Shown here in pieces: positions 60,173 to 64,000 of a stretch of 64,000 nt of DNA. Positions within the stretch are counted from its first letter, which is position 1, and each line of letters begins with the position of its first letter. Where the stretch lies: positions 124,001-188,000 of the forward strand of contig CAYYJR010000003.1 of the NCBI GenBank assembly GCA_964472305.1, in the 5' to 3' direction. This DNA is from CAYYJR01 sp964472305. GTDB taxonomy: Bacteria > Armatimonadota > Hebobacteria > CAIYQO01. The notes below the pieces were generated by a model. It was not told where the DNA came from, ran no database searches, and saw only the letters and a list, made by a program, of their open reading frames with translations. The translations under genes and the position numbers were made by a program.

Positions 60173-61582
60173 ATGCAGGTAGCCGTTGAACGGCGCCCAG
60201 GCAGTCAGGTTACCCTGACTATTACCGTGGAACCGGAAATCGTGCAGGAACGCATGGAGTCGATGTTTCAGAAGTACGCGCGCCGCGTGACCATTCCGGG
60301 ATTTCGGCCCGGTAAAGCGCCGCGGAAAATGGTAGAAGACCGTATTGATCGCAACGCGCTGATGCAGGACGCGGTCGACGCGGTGATCGACAGCACGTAT
60401 AAGGAAGCACTGCGGGAACAGCAGCTTGAGCCGCTGGAGCGCGGTGAGATCCAGGATATGCAGACCGGCGACGACCTGACCCTCACCTACCAGGTGTTGG
60501 TCTCCGTGCGCCCGCAGGTCGTGCTGCCTGCCTACAGCGATCTGGTGGTGCGCTATACCTCTACCCAGGTGACCGACGAGCAGGTGGAAGCCGAGATCGA
60601 TCGACTACTCGATGCCCAGGCCGATTTCACCCTGGTGACGGACAGTGGGATCGAAACGGGCGACTTCGTGACCATCGATTACACCATGACGGTGGACGGC
60701 GAGCCATATCCGGAAGGCAACGCCCAGGGATATCCGTTGGAAGTCGGCGCCGATACCTTCTTCCCCGAACTCAACGAAGGCTTGTTGGGCTTGAAGTCGG
60801 GAGACACCAGCACCATCACCACCACCTATGCCGACGATTATTCGAACAAAGAGCTGGCAGGGAAAACCGCCGCCTTTGCCATCACCGTCGGGGAAGTGCG
60901 CCGGCGCACGCGGCCGGAACTGACCGACGCGTGGGTGAGCACCGCGTCCGAAGGCACGCTGCAGACGGTGGAAGAATTGCGCGCCCGCATCAAGACCAAC
61001 TTAGTCGACACCGCGAAGCAGATGGACCGCGACCACGTGCGTGAAGATCTCATGAGCCAGCTTGTCGAGAAGGCCGAGTTGGAGGTGCCCGACACCCTTG
61101 CGGATGAAGAGTACGAGCACTTGATGGAGAACGTCCAGCACCAACTCGCGCATGAGCACATGACCCTCGAAGGATATGCCGAGCAGGTGCATCGAAGCGT
61201 GCACGACATCGAGTCCGATCAACGGATTCACGCTCGCGACATCGTGCGCCGTTCGCTGGTGCTGCAGCAAATTGCCCGCCAGGAAAATATTACTGTCACC
61301 GAAGACGACATCGAAGCCCTGGTGATGGTCGAGGGTTACTCACGCGGCGAACGTACAGTGGACCAGATCCGCAAAGACATGAAGAAACTGCGCAAAGAGA
61401 TGGAAGAGTCGGGTCGTCTCGACCGCCTGGTGAGCCGCCTGTTCCATGAAAAGGTGCTGTCCTTCCTGGAAACTCACGCCGACGTGCAGATCGACGGGCA
61501 ACCGTTGACCGCCGAGACACCGGAGCCGACGGCTGTCGAGGAGATTGACACTTCCGCCACCGAGGAGCCGACAGACGTGTGA
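60173..61582 (+). CDS. tig: Trigger factor, ribosome-associated chaperone and prolyl isomerase
   Basis: A 469-residue chaperone. The ribosome-docking motif is in VTIPGFRPGKAPRKMVEDR (GFRxGKxP, about residues 40-55). The FKBP-type PPIase domain is at about 160-245 (GDFVTIDYTMTVDGEPYPE and FPELNEGLLGLKSGDT). The C-terminal helical arms span about 250-440, and an acidic tail follows. TGGAGAG precedes ATG 60173. It heads the conserved tig-clpP-clpX series but has its own terminator, so the three are not a single transcript. Confidence 0.96.
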   Translation: MQVAVERRPGSQVTLTITVEPEIVQERMESMFQKYARRVTIPGFRPGKAPRKMVEDRIDRNALMQDAVDAVIDSTYKEALREQQLEPLERGEIQDMQTGDDLTLTYQVLVSVRPQVVLPAYSDLVVRYTSTQVTDEQVEAEIDRLLDAQADFTLVTDSGIETGDFVTIDYTMTVDGEPYPEGNAQGYPLEVGADTFFPELNEGLLGLKSGDTSTITTTYADDYSNKELAGKTAAFAITVGEVRRRTRPELTDAWVSTASEGTLQTVEELRARIKTNLVDTAKQMDRDHVREDLMSQLVEKAELEVPDTLADEEYEHLMENVQHQLAHEHMTLEGYAEQVHRSVHDIESDQRIHARDIVRRSLVLQQIARQENITVTEDDIEALVMVEGYSRGERTVDQIRKDMKKLRKEMEESGRLDRLVSRLFHEKVLSFLETHADVQIDGQPLTAETPEPTAVEEIDTSATEEPTDV

Positions 61583-61607
61583 GTTCCCAACAACACACGC
61601 GAAATCA

Positions 61608-61639
61608 AACAAGGCGGCCCACAGGTCGCCTTGTTTTTT
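61608..61639 (+). terminator. Intrinsic terminator after tig
   Basis: Arms AACAAGGCG (61608-61616) and CGCCTTGTT (61627-61635), lengthened inward by GCC/GGT, end in a T-run (61634-61639). A classic rho-independent terminator 26 bp after the tig stop. Confidence 0.9.
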
Positions 61640-61659
61640 CTTGATGAGACGAGTACAAT
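61631..61659 (+). promoter_or_regulatory. Possible clpP promoter overlapping the tig terminator
   Basis: TTGTTT (61631-61636), a 17-bp spacer and TACAAT (61654-61659). The -10 is good and the -35 weak. The clpP leader would be about 140 nt. Confidence 0.4.
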
Positions 61660-61802
61660 GCGTTTACCGAGTCATCTCGTGCCCTGACTTTCTCGGGATG
61701 TTGAACTGTCGGGGCAGGCGTCATACCGGCACAGGCGTTTCGTTCGCCGGCAGGTGACGCCGTCACTGACTGTCGTGAGCATTAGGGTGAAGAAAAGGAG
61801 AT

Positions 61803-62405
61803 ATGGACGTGTTAGTTCCCATGGTTGTTGAGCAAACCCCGCGGGGTGAGCGCGCATTCGATATTTTTTCGCGCTTGTTAAAAGAGCGCATTATCTTTCT
61901 GGGTGGTCCGGTCGAGGACCACATGGCCAGCCTGATCGTGGCCCAGATGCTGTTTTTGGAAAGCGAAGACCCGGAAAAGCCGATCACGCTGTACATCAAC
62001 AGCCCCGGCGGCTCCGTGACCGCCGGCATGGCCATTTACGATACCATGCAGTTGATCAAGCCGGACGTCAAGACCTTTTGCGTCGGATTGGCCGCGAGCA
62101 TGGGCGCGGTGCTGTTGGCGTCGGGCGCCCATGGCAAACGTTATGCCCTGCCCAACTGCCGGGTGCTGATCCATCAGCCCATGAGCTACGGTATCGGCGG
62201 GCAGGCCACCGACATTGACATCCACGCGCGAGAGATTTTGCGCACGCGGGCCCGCTTGAACGAAATCCTGGCGGAGCATACCCACCAGCCACTTGAACAG
62301 GTGGAGAAAGACACTGACCGCGATTTCTGGATGGCGCCGGAAGAAGCCCGCGAGTACGGCATTGTGGACGAAGTGATTCAACGTCGAACCGAATCCGGCA
62401 CGTAA
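61803..62405 (+). CDS. clpP: ATP-dependent Clp protease proteolytic subunit ClpP
   Basis: A 200-residue serine peptidase that assembles as a tetradecamer and degrades substrates fed by ClpX. The triad is Ser99 (GLAASMGAVLL), His124 (VLIHQPMSYG) and Asp174 (DTDRDFWM). The oxyanion-loop motif is INSPGGSVTAG. The N-terminus (MDVLVPMVVEQTPRGERAFD) is the usual ClpX-docking region with a short propeptide. AAAGGAG precedes the ATG. clpX follows after 130 bp. Confidence 0.98.
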   Translation: MDVLVPMVVEQTPRGERAFDIFSRLLKERIIFLGGPVEDHMASLIVAQMLFLESEDPEKPITLYINSPGGSVTAGMAIYDTMQLIKPDVKTFCVGLAASMGAVLLASGAHGKRYALPNCRVLIHQPMSYGIGGQATDIDIHAREILRTRARLNEILAEHTHQPLEQVEKDTDRDFWMAPEEAREYGIVDEVIQRRTESGT

Positions 62406-62444
62406 CCCGTGCCGGGCGCTTCCCCCGCGCATTGATCGCAGCCC

Positions 62445-62467
62445 CGCCGCCGGCCTGGCCGGCGGCG
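62445..62467 (+). terminator. GC-rich hairpin between clpP and clpX
   Basis: CGCCGCCGGC (62445-62454), CTG loop and GCCGGCGGCG (62458-62467), with outer GCCCC/GGGGC pairs. No T-run follows, so it is more likely an attenuator or processing site that sets the clpP:clpX ratio than a full stop. Confidence 0.5.
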
Positions 62468-62534
62468 CGAGGGGCCGGGCGCAGCACACCCGACCCTTCC
62501 GTTACAGCATATTACACGGTAAAGGAAGAACGGT

Positions 62535-63806
<1,272 letters not shown>

Positions 63807-63831
63807 CAGCACTGCCGTAGGTCGCGAGGAG

Positions 63832-64000
63832 ATGATGGCGCAGCCGTTCACGACGATCCTGGTGCCCATGCGGAACGAGGAGGCGTTCATCGAAGCCTGC
63901 CTCGCTTCCCTGTGCGCGCAGGACTACCCGGCGGACAACCTGGAAATCCTGGTGCTTGACGGCGCCTCCACCGACCGATCGCCGGAGATTGTGCAGATGC
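63832..64000 (+). CDS. Glycosyltransferase family 2, 5' part only
   Basis: 56 codons are inside the window. From the second ATG the product begins MAQPFTTILVPMRNEEAFIE, with CLASLCAQDYPADNLEILVLDGASTDRSPEIVQ, the GT2 nucleotide-sugar binding motif (DGASTD). GAGGAG lies just before the two consecutive ATGs (63832, 63835). It follows clpX by 25 bp, so it may be read through. The C-terminal part lies outside. Confidence 0.85.
   Translation, partial: MMAQPFTTILVPMRNEEAFIEACLASLCAQDYPADNLEILVLDGASTDRSPEIVQM

Overview
The window is about 64 kb of GC-rich, densely coded bacterial chromosome. A phosphate-selective-porin-like outer-membrane barrel ending in Phe, an HtrA/DegP protease and an ABC (Wzm/Wzt) polysaccharide exporter point to a diderm organism. 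An AMIN/stalk-domain amidase, two sulfatases, GH42 and GH32 glycosidases, a Gfo/Idh oxidoreductase and an SGNH hydrolase suggest a free-living polysaccharide degrader. YidC is a lipoprotein with a large N-terminal domain. No gene fixes the phylum. Armatimonadota or another non-proteobacterial diderm lineage is a low-confidence guess.

Layout. 1-1346 (minus): two membrane-anchored proteins of unknown function with overlapping stop and start, behind a Pho-box-like triple repeat. 1810-11759 (minus): ABC exporter, sulfatase, DprA, YceH, FAD-dependent oxidoreductase, a membrane protein and an SDR. 12211-13923 (plus): secreted N-acetylmuramoyl-L-alanine amidase with a good sigma70-type promoter. 14386-19644 (minus): a second sulfatase bordered by a MITE-like element, GH42 beta-galactosidase, TPR protein and nitroreductase. 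19827-22604 (plus): the conserved rpmH-rnpA-yidD-yidC-jag cluster, closed by a perfect 23-bp hairpin. 22822-26860: CBS-pair protein, AI-2E-family permease, SGNH hydrolase and porin. 26964-33853 (minus): an orphan N6-adenine methyltransferase, then phenylacetate-CoA ligase and the two indolepyruvate:ferredoxin oxidoreductase subunits, split by a Gfo/Idh gene. 34199-36181 (plus): a stand-alone OLD-type ATPase/TOPRIM protein. 36311-43657: GH32-like glycosidase, membrane protein, cysteine synthase, HtrA, GT2, thioesterase and URO-D-like protein.

43805-58607 (plus) is a cell-surface polysaccharide locus. It holds a long-form sugar-1-phosphate nucleotidylyltransferase, the Wzm/Wzt exporter with a C-terminal glycan-recognition domain, two SAM methyltransferases and eight glycosyltransferase genes, one of which fuses two GT-B enzymes. 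A 57-codon small gene sits between two glycosyltransferases. Many of the genes overlap by ATGA, so they are probably translationally coupled. The arrangement resembles ABC-dependent O-antigen or glycan export, in which terminal methylation stops chain growth and Wzt recognises the capped end.

58937-64000 (plus): PHP-family phosphatase, tRNA-Gly(GCC), then tig-clpP-clpX, and the start of another GT2 gene that runs off the window. No rRNA, CRISPR array, intact transposase or prophage is visible.
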